The notes beneath the pieces were generated by a model. It did no database searches, had not been told where the DNA came from, and saw nothing but the letters and a program-made list of their open reading frames with translations. 64,000 nt of DNA from Nonomuraea dietziae (GTDB lineage: Bacteria; Actinomycetota; Actinomycetes; Streptosporangiales; Streptosporangiaceae), in contig NZ_JACIBV010000001.1 of NCBI RefSeq assembly GCF_014195505.1, positions 3,720,001 to 3,784,000 on the forward strand, in the 5' to 3' direction. How positions within the stretch are numbered: the stretch's first letter is position 1; each line of letters begins with the position of its first letter. A program made the translations under genes and the position numbers. Below are positions 36,041 to 43,658 of the stretch, one piece after another.

Positions 36041-37036
36041 TCAGCCGGAGCCGCGCAGGAGGCCGTCGCCCGATTCGGTCACCTGGTGGAGCATCAGATT
36101 GGCGTGGCGGATGCTGGCGATGAGGCCCGCCTGCCGCAGCACCCGCGCGTGCTCGCTGGCGCTCGAAGCGGGCACGCCCGCCCGCCTGGCCAGCTCCGTG
36201 GTGCTGCATCCGGGCGCCAGCGCCACGCACCGCAGCACCTCGGCCCTGGTCCTGCCCAGCAGCTCGGCGAGCGCGTCACCCTCGTTCACGCGTTCAGGCA
36301 CGTCCTTGCGCGGCACCGGATAGACCAGCACGGGTGGCAGGCTCTGGTCGGCGAGCGTGACGGGGGCGGTCCTGCAGAAGTAGGAGGGGATGAGTGTCAG
36401 CCCGCGCCCTCGCAGCCGCAACTCCCTGTCGCCCGCCGGGTAGTCGACCTCCAGCACCGGGGCCCGCCAGCGCATCGCCGGCCCCAGCCCGCTCAGCATG
36501 GTCTCGACGCCGCCCTCGGCCAGGTGGCGGACCCTGGTGCCCCTGTCCTGGCTGACCGTCCGCTCCACCGCGGGCCAGTGCTCGCCCAGCGCGACCCGGA
36601 CGTAGCCGGCCGCGACGTTCGCCACCTGGCGCATGGCCCTCGTGTCACTGGCCAGGTCCTCCAGGTGCGCGGGCAGGCCGTGCCCCGCGCGCAGCCGGTC
36701 GAGCTCGCGCCGCACCCTGGTGCGCGGCGTGTCGAGGATGGCCTGGATGCCGTCGTCCGTGCCCTGCTGGGCCTCGATCGGGGTGAGGAAGTCGGGGAAG
36801 TAGGCCGCGCGCGGCGCCAGTGGCACCAGCAGCCTGCGCACGTCGCGCAGGAGACCCGCCTCGGCCAGCCTGGCGCGCGCCCTGCGCCGCCATCCCGCGA
36901 TCACCGCGCCTCCGTCGCCGGCCTGGAATCTGTGCAGGCTGGCCACCATCTCCCACATCGGGTCCGCTCTGGAGGCCACGCGCACGCGCGCGAGATCGTC
37001 ACTGGTGAAGATGATGCGCAGTATGCCGCCCGCCAT
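36041..37036 (-). CDS. ArsR-type winged-helix regulator (DUF5937-like)
   Basis: About 331-aa protein of a large actinobacterial family. A long N-terminal sensor-like domain opens MAGGILRIIFTSDDLARVRV. The C-terminal ArsR-type winged helix (about residues 245-325) contains GRTRAEVLRCVALAPGCSTT, ELARRAGVPASSASEHARVL and RQAGLIASIRHANLMLH. No metal-binding Cys cluster is visible, so it is probably not a metal sensor. ATG at 37036 fits the family N-terminus better than the TTG 30 bp upstream. Targets unknown; the ABC exporter at 37451-39172 is the nearest transporter. Confidence 0.82.
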   Translation of the reverse strand: MAGGILRIIFTSDDLARVRVASRADPMWEMVASLHRFQAGDGGAVIAGWRRRARARLAEAGLLRDVRRLLVPLAPRAAYFPDFLTPIEAQQGTDDGIQAILDTPRTRVRRELDRLRAGHGLPAHLEDLASDTRAMRQVANVAAGYVRVALGEHWPAVERTVSQDRGTRVRHLAEGGVETMLSGLGPAMRWRAPVLEVDYPAGDRELRLRGRGLTLIPSYFCRTAPVTLADQSLPPVLVYPVPRKDVPERVNEGDALAELLGRTRAEVLRCVALAPGCSTTELARRAGVPASSASEHARVLRQAGLIASIRHANLMLHQVTESGDGLLRGSG

Positions 37037-37216
37037 GTGGCGCAGTCTTACGGCGCGCGCTTGCAAAAGCCTGAACGGGCCATGGATATCGGTCCGACAT
37101 GTGCCGCTATAGCTGCGTCATTCGGGTGAGGACGAAAGTGCATGACACTTCGCCCGGCGAAGTGCTGGACTTGATCTCGCCTGAGGGGGCGTTCGCACGG
37201 TCGAGGACAACGGCAA

Positions 37217-37244
37217 CTGGAGGCATTGACAGGGGAGCCTCCAG
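37217..37244. terminator. Hairpin downstream of the candidate peptide gene
   Basis: CTGGAGGC and GCCTCCAG form a perfect 8-bp stem with a 12-nt loop, 67 bp after the end of the candidate peptide gene. Possible terminator; no U-tract. Confidence 0.35.
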
Positions 37245-37310
37245 CGGCCGTACGGCCCGCGCGGGTCGCGCAGACCGTACGACGCCGATCGCCGGCCCGC
37301 CGGTGGCCGA

Positions 37311-37412
37311 TCAGCAGTGGAAGCCGGGCGTCACGCGGACCGCCTCGTCGTCGCCAGGCTCGATGACGGCCGAGGCGGAGACGCAGCGGCCGTTGCCACT
37401 CGTTTGACTCAC
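37311..37412 (-). CDS. Candidate 33-aa peptide gene
   Basis: GTG at 37412 to TGA at 37313-37311 encodes 33 residues. About 29 of 33 codons end in G or C, as in real genes here. The peptide starts MSQTSGNGRC, has an acidic middle (IEPGDDEAVRV) and ends in Cys (TPGFHC), with a second Cys at position 10. It follows the ABC exporter gene by 38 nt on the same strand, the place of a RiPP-type precursor or a small accessory protein. No clear ribosome site precedes the GTG and no modifying enzyme is adjacent. Family unknown. Confidence 0.4.
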   Translation of the reverse strand: MSQTSGNGRCVSASAVIEPGDDEAVRVTPGFHC

Positions 37413-37450
37413 ATGGGGGACAAACGCAGCGAAGTGCCTGTCAGGGCTTG

Positions 37451-39172
37451 TCAGGAGACCAGGAACTGCGTGGCGGCCAGCTCGCGGTAGAGGTCGTCCC
37501 CGCCCACCAGCTCCTCGTGCGTTCCCACGGCGCGCACGCCGCCTGACTCCATGACCACGATCCTGTCGGCGTTGGTGACCGTCGACAGGCGGTGCGCGAT
37601 CACGAGCACGGTCGTCTCCGCCGCCACCTCGGCGATGACCTCGCGCAGCCGCAGCTCGTTGACCGCGTCCAGCTGCGAGGTGGCCTCGTCGAGCAGCAGC
37701 AGCCTCGGCCTGCGCAGCAGCGCCCTGGCGATCGCCACGCGCTGCCTTTCGCCGCCCGACAGCAGCACGCCCCTGTGGCCGACCGCCGTCTCCAGCCCCT
37801 CGGGGAGCCTGGAGACGAGGTCGTCGAGACGGGTGCGGGTCAGCGCCCTTCGCAGGTCCTCCTCGGTGGCCTCGGGCGCGGCGAACAGCAAATTCTCGCG
37901 CAGCGTCCCCGCCAGCACGGGCGCGTCCTGCTCGACGTAGCCGAGCGTGGCGCGCAGCTCGCCGAGCGGCCAGTCGCGGATGTCCCTGCCGCCGACCGTG
38001 ATCAGCCCCTCCTGGTGCTCGTAGAAACGCTCGATCAGCGCGAACACCGTGGACTTGCCCGCTCCCGACGGCCCCACCAGCGCGGTCAGCCCGCCAGGCG
38101 GCACCTCGAAGCTCACCCCGTCGTGGACGGGGGCGCGGTCATCGCCGTACCTGAACACCACGTCCTCGAAGCGCACGCCCACGGGGTCGCTGCCGACCGG
38201 CGCGGCGAGGCTGACGGGCTCGCCGGGAAGGTCCTCGATCTCGCGGATGCGCCTGAGCGCGGCCAGGCCGTTCTGCAACTGCACCGCGCCCTCGACCAGC
38301 TGCCCGATGGGGGCGACCAGGTAGAACAGGTACAGCAGGAAGGCGATCAAGCCCGAGACCTCCAGCGCGCCGGAGGCGACCCTGGCGCCGCCGACGGCCA
38401 GCACGCACAGGAAGGCGATCTGCACCGCCATCCAGGTCGAGACCCCTGCCAGCGAGGTCCACCCCGCCACCTGCAGCCCTCTGTCGCGAGCCTGTTCGGC
38501 CGCCGCCCCGACGACCTCGACCTCACGCTCCTCCGCGCCGCTCGCCTTGACCGTGCGGAAGGCCTGCAGCGCCCTGTCGAGCACCGCGCCCATCTCGCCG
38601 ACGGCCTCCTGCGCCTGGTGCTGGGCCTTCTGGATGCGCGGCATGACCAGCGCGGTCATGCCGCCGATCACGACCACGACCAGCAGGGTGACCAGCAGCA
38701 GCACGCCGTCCATCAGCGCCATCATCACGATCGCGCCGATGAGCATGAACACCGCGCCGATCGAGTCGACGATGCCGTTGGTCAGCACCGACCGCAGCAG
38801 CGTCGTGTCGCCGGTGACCCTGGACAGCAGGTCGCCCGGCTTCAACCGGTCGACGTCGGCGACCTTCAGCCTGAGCATCCTGTCGACGAGCCTGCGCCTG
38901 GCGCCGAGCACGATGCCCTCGCCCGTGCGCTCCATCAGGTACGTGCCGCCCGCCGAGACGACCGCGCCGACCAGCACGGCGATCGTCAGCCCGAGTAACG
39001 GCCCCGCCATGGAGCTGTTCTCGCCGAAGGCGTCCACCACGTACTTGGCCAGCAGCGGCATCGCCAGGCCCGCGGCCGAGCCGACCAGCCCCAGCAGACC
39101 GCCCGCGACCAGAATGCCTCTGTGAGGCTTGACATAGGCCGCCAGGACCTTGAGGGATGACTCGCCGCTCAC
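37451..39172 (-). CDS. ABC exporter, fused permease/ATPase (MsbA-like)
   Basis: 573-aa half-transporter. Six membrane segments at about residues 20-300 (type I exporter fold) with coupling helices. The ATPase follows: Walker A GPSGAGKST, Q-loop YVEQDAPVLAGT, signature LLSGGERQRVAIARAL, Walker B LLLLDEATSQLD and H-loop VIAHRLSTV. It would work as a homodimer, since no second half is adjacent. GTG at 39172 is preferred (GGAG 6-9 nt upstream); the frame is open to 39286. A strong promoter with two palindromic operators lies upstream, so it is tightly regulated. Cargo unknown: drug, lipid or the small peptide encoded next to it. Confidence 0.94.
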   Translation of the reverse strand: MSGESSLKVLAAYVKPHRGILVAGGLLGLVGSAAGLAMPLLAKYVVDAFGENSSMAGPLLGLTIAVLVGAVVSAGGTYLMERTGEGIVLGARRRLVDRMLRLKVADVDRLKPGDLLSRVTGDTTLLRSVLTNGIVDSIGAVFMLIGAIVMMALMDGVLLLVTLLVVVVIGGMTALVMPRIQKAQHQAQEAVGEMGAVLDRALQAFRTVKASGAEEREVEVVGAAAEQARDRGLQVAGWTSLAGVSTWMAVQIAFLCVLAVGGARVASGALEVSGLIAFLLYLFYLVAPIGQLVEGAVQLQNGLAALRRIREIEDLPGEPVSLAAPVGSDPVGVRFEDVVFRYGDDRAPVHDGVSFEVPPGGLTALVGPSGAGKSTVFALIERFYEHQEGLITVGGRDIRDWPLGELRATLGYVEQDAPVLAGTLRENLLFAAPEATEEDLRRALTRTRLDDLVSRLPEGLETAVGHRGVLLSGGERQRVAIARALLRRPRLLLLDEATSQLDAVNELRLREVIAEVAAETTVLVIAHRLSTVTNADRIVVMESGGVRAVGTHEELVGGDDLYRELAATQFLVS

Positions 39173-39288
39173 TGTGTCTCCGTCCGCGTCACCTTGACAT
39201 CGTGTGTGACGGCTCAGCCGCCCGCACTCGGGGAGATCACCCACATTCCCCTGATTCTGCAACGTACGAGCGAGCGAGATCCGCACCC

Positions 39289-39331
39289 GTCAACCTAAAT
39301 TGACGACCAAAGTATGTCAACTAGAGTTGAC
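39289..39331 (-). promoter_or_regulatory. Promoter of the ABC exporter with two palindromic operators
   Basis: On the minus strand TTGACA (39320-39315) and TAGGTT (39297-39292) are spaced by 17 bp. GTCAAC-TAGA-GTTGAC (39316-39331) overlaps the -35 box and GTCAA-N6-TTGAC (39289-39304) covers the -10 box. The two sites are 27 bp apart. Both boxes would be blocked by a dimeric repressor. Confidence 0.7.
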
Positions 39332-39341
39332 GCTGAGCGGC

Positions 39342-40043
39342 TCAGTCGACGACGGGGACGTCCGGGTCGTCGCGCTCGGTGTCGCCGTCGTCGGCGCGGC
39401 GCAGCTTGATCTCCTCCACCCACGCGTAGGCGAAGCGCCTGATGTCATGGAGATGGTCTTCGTCGACCTCGAAGGCCTCGTCGGCCAGCAGGTCCACGCT
39501 CTCGAGCCGGTGGACGAGCTCCTCGAGCCGCCACTGCTCCTCGTGGGCGGCCCCCAGCCGCTCCAGCTCGCGGAAGGAGTAGAGGTCCGCGGCCGCGGCG
39601 ACGTCGACGAAGTCCTTGGGCAGGCCGCGTCCGTGCAGGGCGCGCACCTTGAGCCCGACCGCGTCGTCCTGCCCGACGACCTGGCAGCCCTCCAGCCGCT
39701 CGGGACGGTTCCTGAGCGCCTCCCTGAGCAGCTCGAACCCGCTCGTGAGGTCGCCCGCCTCGTCCGTGACGACCAGGCGCGCCATGCGCTCGCCCACCTC
39801 GCGCACGCTCACAGGGAAGGCGTCGTGCAGCGCGGCGGCGACATCCGCGGCGATCTCGGGCATCGGGGTCTGGACCGCCGTCGCGAAGACGAGATCACGG
39901 CTGGGCCTGGCGGTGAGCCCGTGGGCGCGCAGCGCGTATCCGCCCGCCAGCAGCAGGCCGTGGCGCTCCCGCACGCCCTCTGTCGCCTCGACGAGCCGTG
40001 CGTGGAACGGCGGAAACAGGCTCATGCCCTCAATTATGGCCAC
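39342..40043 (-). CDS. AbiEii-like nucleotidyltransferase
   Basis: 233-aa protein of the nucleotidyltransferase AbiEii/AbiGii toxin family. Seen: LLAGGYALRAHGLTARPSRD, and further on DDAVGLKVRALHGRGLPKDF, which matches the K...R..RDK/F.D region of the family. The usual S.D(I/L)D(L/F) metal site reads SRDLVF, with Val replacing the second Asp, so catalysis may be lost or altered. No AbiEi antitoxin gene is adjacent; upstream is a membrane protein gene. GTG at 40043 overlaps that gene's stop by 14 nt; ATG at 40025 is the alternative. Confidence 0.8.
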   Translation of the reverse strand: MAIIEGMSLFPPFHARLVEATEGVRERHGLLLAGGYALRAHGLTARPSRDLVFATAVQTPMPEIAADVAAALHDAFPVSVREVGERMARLVVTDEAGDLTSGFELLREALRNRPERLEGCQVVGQDDAVGLKVRALHGRGLPKDFVDVAAAADLYSFRELERLGAAHEEQWRLEELVHRLESVDLLADEAFEVDEDHLHDIRRFAYAWVEEIKLRRADDGDTERDDPDVPVVD

Positions 40044-40767
40044 GCCGCTTCCTCGTCGAGGGCAGGTCGTGCCGCCCCGAGACGAACTCCTGAACCGCGA
40101 TCTTCACCCTGATCACCGGCCGTCTCCAGCGCTCCTCGCGGCGCAGCGCGGTGGCCATCTTGCGCGGGGACCTGGTGGCGAAGAACCAGTGCGCCCACGG
40201 CGAGCCCGGCCTGGCCAGCCGTAGCGCGCCGACGATCAGCAGCGGCGGCAGGAACAGACCGGCCAGACCCGTCCAGATCTTGCCCTTGAGCAGCGTGACC
40301 ACCGCGAGCATCAGGTTGCCCAGCAGCAGCCACCACGGCGCGAATCCGCCGAACTCCCAGGTCAGGGGGCGCAGACCGGTCAACAGCAGCCCGGTGACCG
40401 CGATGGCCACGAAGACGGCGTCGACGGAGGTGCGCCCCTCCTCCTCCCAGTACACATCGTGCAGGTGGAGGATGAGCGCGAACTCGTCGAGCACGAGGGC
40501 CGCGCCGATGCCGAAGACGGCGGCCGCCACCGCCGAGCCCGAGGCGACCAGCCCGCTGACCCCGCCGACCAGCATGAGCACCACACCGAAGACCACGTGG
40601 TGGATGTGCATCTCGCCGACGCTGATGTTGCGGAACCAGCCGACCTTGGCGCGGATGAGCCTGACGTTGATGCGGGTGGCGACGAAGGCGACGATGAGCG
40701 CGACGAAGAAGCAGAACAGCGGCAGCCGTCCCGATTCAACGATGCGTGTCTGTATCCAGTCCCCCAT
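40030..40767 (-). CDS. Integral membrane protein with HIHH and DEFALxLHLxDVYW motifs
   Basis: 245-aa membrane protein from ATG at 40767 (254 aa if GTG at 40794 is used). Six to seven hydrophobic segments. Two polar motifs lie inside or beside the membrane: GEMHIHHVVFG (about residues 50-60) and LDEFALILHLHDVYWEEEGR (about 92-112). Clustered His, Asp and Glu suggest metal or proton handling, but no function is established to my knowledge. The C-terminal 40 residues are Arg-rich and cytoplasmic. Its start overlaps the SurA-like gene and its stop the AbiEii-like gene, so it sits in an operon downstream of the polysaccharide lyase genes. Confidence 0.72.
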   Translation of the reverse strand: MGDWIQTRIVESGRLPLFCFFVALIVAFVATRINVRLIRAKVGWFRNISVGEMHIHHVVFGVVLMLVGGVSGLVASGSAVAAAVFGIGAALVLDEFALILHLHDVYWEEEGRTSVDAVFVAIAVTGLLLTGLRPLTWEFGGFAPWWLLLGNLMLAVVTLLKGKIWTGLAGLFLPPLLIVGALRLARPGSPWAHWFFATRSPRKMATALRREERWRRPVIRVKIAVQEFVSGRHDLPSTRKRRGHN

Positions 40768-41539
40768 GTACGTGTATGCCAGGGTACCCAGCACGGGCCT
40801 CGAGCGCCGTGCGGTACTCCCGCAGGACGAGCGCCTGTCGCACGTTGTCGCGAGCCTTCTCGAACGGCGGCGCGCCCTGACCTGCCATGATCCTGTACTG
40901 CTCGCGCAGCCGCGCCTCCGAGAGATCGAGTCCGCCGGCGTAGATCTTGCTGAGCGCGGAGTCGAGTTCGGCCGCCCGCACCCGCGCGTAGGTGTGCTCG
41001 TCGTAGGAGGGCACGCCGGGCAGCGGCCTGCCCCCTGCCGCCGCGGCGGCCCGCTCGCCGTTCTCCTGGGCGAGCTCGCGCTGGAAGCCCTGCTCGCTGA
41101 CGTCGGTCAGCAGGCCCGCCTCCCGCGCCCACACCCTTCTGGCCTTGTCGAGCACGGCGGCGCCGACGGCCCGCTCCCTCAGCTGCCGGCGAGGGGTGAG
41201 TCCGTCGTGGGGGCGGTCCCAGAAACCGGGGCCGAGCGGCGTGCCGTACCGGGTGAAGGTGGAGATGACCTCGGCGCGGACGCTCTCGGCCGCGCGCAGC
41301 ACCTCGGCCCCCGTCACCGGCTCGCCTTCGAACGAGGTGACGGTGTCGCCGGGCCCGACGGCCAGGACCTCCGCGACGGAGGCCGAGGCCGGCAGGCTCT
41401 GGGGCTCCTCGGCGGAAGGACCGCCGTGGAACAGCGCCACGCCCAGGACCACAGCGGCGGTCGCGACCGCCGCGCCGATCCACACGAGCCCGCTCCTGCG
41501 GAAAGCGGTCCTGGACGTCCTGGGCGGGGCGCTCCTCAT
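40736..41539 (-). CDS. SurA N-terminal-like membrane-anchored protein
   Basis: 267-aa protein with an Arg-rich N-terminus, one membrane anchor (SGLVWIGAAVATAAVVLGVAL) and an extracytoplasmic helical domain. The domain resembles the SurA/PrsA chaperone domain: DTVTSFEGEPVTGAEVLRAA, then LSEARLREQYRIM. There is no parvulin isomerase domain. It starts 4 nt after the beta-helix gene ends, so it may assist folding of the secreted enzymes made from the same operon; that is inference. ATG at 41539. Confidence 0.75.
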   Translation of the reverse strand: MRSAPPRTSRTAFRRSGLVWIGAAVATAAVVLGVALFHGGPSAEEPQSLPASASVAEVLAVGPGDTVTSFEGEPVTGAEVLRAAESVRAEVISTFTRYGTPLGPGFWDRPHDGLTPRRQLRERAVGAAVLDKARRVWAREAGLLTDVSEQGFQRELAQENGERAAAAAGGRPLPGVPSYDEHTYARVRAAELDSALSKIYAGGLDLSEARLREQYRIMAGQGAPPFEKARDNVRQALVLREYRTALEARAGYPGIHVHGGLDTDTHR

Positions 41540-41543
41540 CGGA

Positions 41544-43637
41544 TCAGCTCGCGATCTTCATGTCGAACACGTGGAAACCGGCGTCGGCCAGCGGGCTGCC
41601 CTGCGGGAAGGTCACCGTGGCGACGGTCTTGGCGGGATCGAGCGGCACCGCGTAGCCGAACACCGACACGCCCGACTCCGTCGTCTGCCCGGTGGCCGGG
41701 TTCCTGTAGCTGGTCTGCGTGCGGTTGTGGTAGGTCGCGCGCGCCACCACGACGCCGCCCGCGGGCGCGGTCGCGTCCCACTGGTCGCCGAACAGGACGG
41801 TGCTGGTCTGCTTGGTGCCGTCGGTGTAGGTGACGGTGAAGTCGCCCGACCTGACCTTGAAGCCGCCCGCGCCCAGGAACACCAGCTTGGCGCCCTGGCC
41901 CTCCAGCCTGATCGTCTGGCCCGCGGCCTTGACGTTGTCGGTCCAGCCGTACGCGCGGGGGTGCCACACGAAGTCGGCGCCGAGCACGTTCACCGTCCTG
42001 CCCGGCACCAGGCCGGCCTTCTCCAGCCCCTGGCCGGAGTAGCTGCGTCCCGAGGTCGAGAAGCCGCCGGTGTTGGGGTTGAGGTCGGAACTGACGCCGA
42101 CGTTGTTGTAGGCCTTCTCGATCGAGTCGTGGACGACCGGCGGCACGGCGGGCCCGTTGTAGGCGCCGCGCGAGACGGAGCCCGAGACCGGGTTGCCGAA
42201 GTAGTCGCGCTCGCCCACGCCCTCCACCAGGGAGCCTGAGCCGAGGGCGGGCGAGCCAGCCAGCAGCTTGTAGCCCTCGACGTCGCCGTGGCCCGTGGCG
42301 GTGCCGGGAGCGGCCAGCCCCGGGTCGGCCGTGATCGCCTTGGCGTCGGAGGCGGGCGCGCTCACGCCGCCGTAGTAGAGGTTGGAGTCGTAGGTGATGC
42401 CCGCGGCCTGCGGCAGGGTGCCCGAGGGCGCGTAGATGATGTTGTTGGCGATCGTGGACCTGCCGGTCGGCACCGCCCAGTCCACCTTCTGCGAGGAGCA
42501 GAAGAAGGTGTTGTTGTGGATCCACAGCGGGCTGGTGTTGTCGCCCGCCGCGTTGCCCGCGATACGGCAGTCGTCCTGGGCGATGTTGAAGCGCAGGATG
42601 GCGGTCGCCTTGTGGTTCGGGAACTCGGTGCAGCTCTGGCAGCCCAGGTAGAAGCCGCCCGCGTTGTCGTGGGAGTAGTTGTACTGGTAGACGCAGGTGC
42701 CCTTGATGCCGCCGTCGCAGTCCCACGCGGTGGAGTCGTAGATCGTCGGCCGCTGCCTGGTGACCTCGTTGTACTGGAAGACGGGGTCGACCGAGTTGAT
42801 CGGCCACATGCCGGCGAAGTTGCCGTCGACGTAGGGGTACTTGCCCGCGCCGCCCTCGTCGAACAGGTTGTGCTCGATCAGCGGTTTGTCCGAGGCATGG
42901 ACGACGATGCCGTCGCCGCCGACCTCGCGGATGGTGTTGCGGGCGATGTAGACGTTCTTGTGGTAGTCGGTGCCCTTGCGGCTGATCTTGATGCCGCCGC
43001 CGCCCGTGTCGTGGATGTAGTTGCCCGTGATGGTGATGCCGTCGAGGTAGCCGACCTTGCCCTCGGGCAGCGCCTGGATGCTGATGCCCGCGGAGTAGGC
43101 GAACCAGGCGGAGTTGGCGCCGGTCTTGTTGCCCCAGCCCGCGACGTCGGAGATCTCCAGGTCGCGCAGGACGAGCCCGGCCTTGGGCTCGCGCGTGGTC
43201 GAGTTGTACTGGATGCCGGTCCGCTTGGCGGTCGCCGGCGCGGGGTTGGTGATGTGCAGCTTCTCGATGGTGAGGTGGCTGTTGTCGACCAGGTGGACGG
43301 CCCACTCGCCGCCGTCGCCCTGGATGATCGGCTTGGGGCCCTCGCCGTAGGAGGTGAAGGTGATCGGGTGCTCGGCGCTGCCCGAGCCGATCGGCTCCAG
43401 CCTTCCGGCGCAGACCGTGCCCGCCCTGAACCTGACCTTGTCCTTGGCCCTCAGCTCGATCGCGTTGACCGCGGCGAGGCTGTTGAGCGGAGCGGAGGCG
43501 CTGCGCCCCGAACCGCCGTCCGACGCCTGGCAGTCGACGAAGAAGGTGCGGGCGGGGGCGGCGTAGGCGGGGGCCGCCAGTCCACCGCTCAGGGCGACGA
43601 GCGCCCCGACCAGAGCCAGTCGTTGTCTGATGCGCAT
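41544..43637 (-). CDS. Secreted right-handed beta-helix protein (pectate-lyase-like)
   Basis: 697-aa secreted protein. Signal peptide (about residues 1-27, ending APAYA). Then a parallel beta-helix of about 25-residue coils (roughly 70-430) recognisable by repeated asparagine-ladder motifs such as ITITGNYIHDTGGGGIKIS and IARNTIREVGGDGIVVHA. The C-terminal 200 residues (GRTVNVLGADFVWHPRAYGW onward) form a separate domain, possibly carbohydrate-binding. The fold fits polysaccharide lyases or glycosidases; no catalytic set can be assigned. ATG at 43637, 21 nt after the PL8 lyase stop. No lipobox or LPXTG, so probably free. Confidence 0.88.
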   Translation of the reverse strand: MRIRQRLALVGALVALSGGLAAPAYAAPARTFFVDCQASDGGSGRSASAPLNSLAAVNAIELRAKDKVRFRAGTVCAGRLEPIGSGSAEHPITFTSYGEGPKPIIQGDGGEWAVHLVDNSHLTIEKLHITNPAPATAKRTGIQYNSTTREPKAGLVLRDLEISDVAGWGNKTGANSAWFAYSAGISIQALPEGKVGYLDGITITGNYIHDTGGGGIKISRKGTDYHKNVYIARNTIREVGGDGIVVHASDKPLIEHNLFDEGGAGKYPYVDGNFAGMWPINSVDPVFQYNEVTRQRPTIYDSTAWDCDGGIKGTCVYQYNYSHDNAGGFYLGCQSCTEFPNHKATAILRFNIAQDDCRIAGNAAGDNTSPLWIHNNTFFCSSQKVDWAVPTGRSTIANNIIYAPSGTLPQAAGITYDSNLYYGGVSAPASDAKAITADPGLAAPGTATGHGDVEGYKLLAGSPALGSGSLVEGVGERDYFGNPVSGSVSRGAYNGPAVPPVVHDSIEKAYNNVGVSSDLNPNTGGFSTSGRSYSGQGLEKAGLVPGRTVNVLGADFVWHPRAYGWTDNVKAAGQTIRLEGQGAKLVFLGAGGFKVRSGDFTVTYTDGTKQTSTVLFGDQWDATAPAGGVVVARATYHNRTQTSYRNPATGQTTESGVSVFGYAVPLDPAKTVATVTFPQGSPLADAGFHVFDMKIAS

Positions 43638-43658
43638 GTTCTCTCTCTCGGAGGGGGG

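Larger units (their letters stand above)
37037..37450. other. Gene-poor region with inverted repeats
   Basis: Between two minus-strand genes. It holds a 33-codon candidate gene (37311-37412), the inverted repeat CACTTCGCC-C-GGCGAAGTG (37146-37164), and an 8-bp stem CTGGAGGC/GCCTCCAG (37217-37244) that could terminate transcripts from either side. A GGCCGTACGGCC palindrome lies near 37246. No long protein is supported; an open frame on the plus strand (37099-37407) has poor codon bias. Confidence 0.45.

Noticed and set aside
37099..37407. 102-codon plus-strand frame in the gene-poor region
   Set aside because: Poor third-position GC and it overlaps hairpins and the better-biased minus-strand peptide gene.
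39342..40794. AbiE toxin-antitoxin pair
   Set aside because: The gene before the AbiEii-like protein is a multi-span membrane protein, not an AbiEi-type DNA-binding antitoxin.
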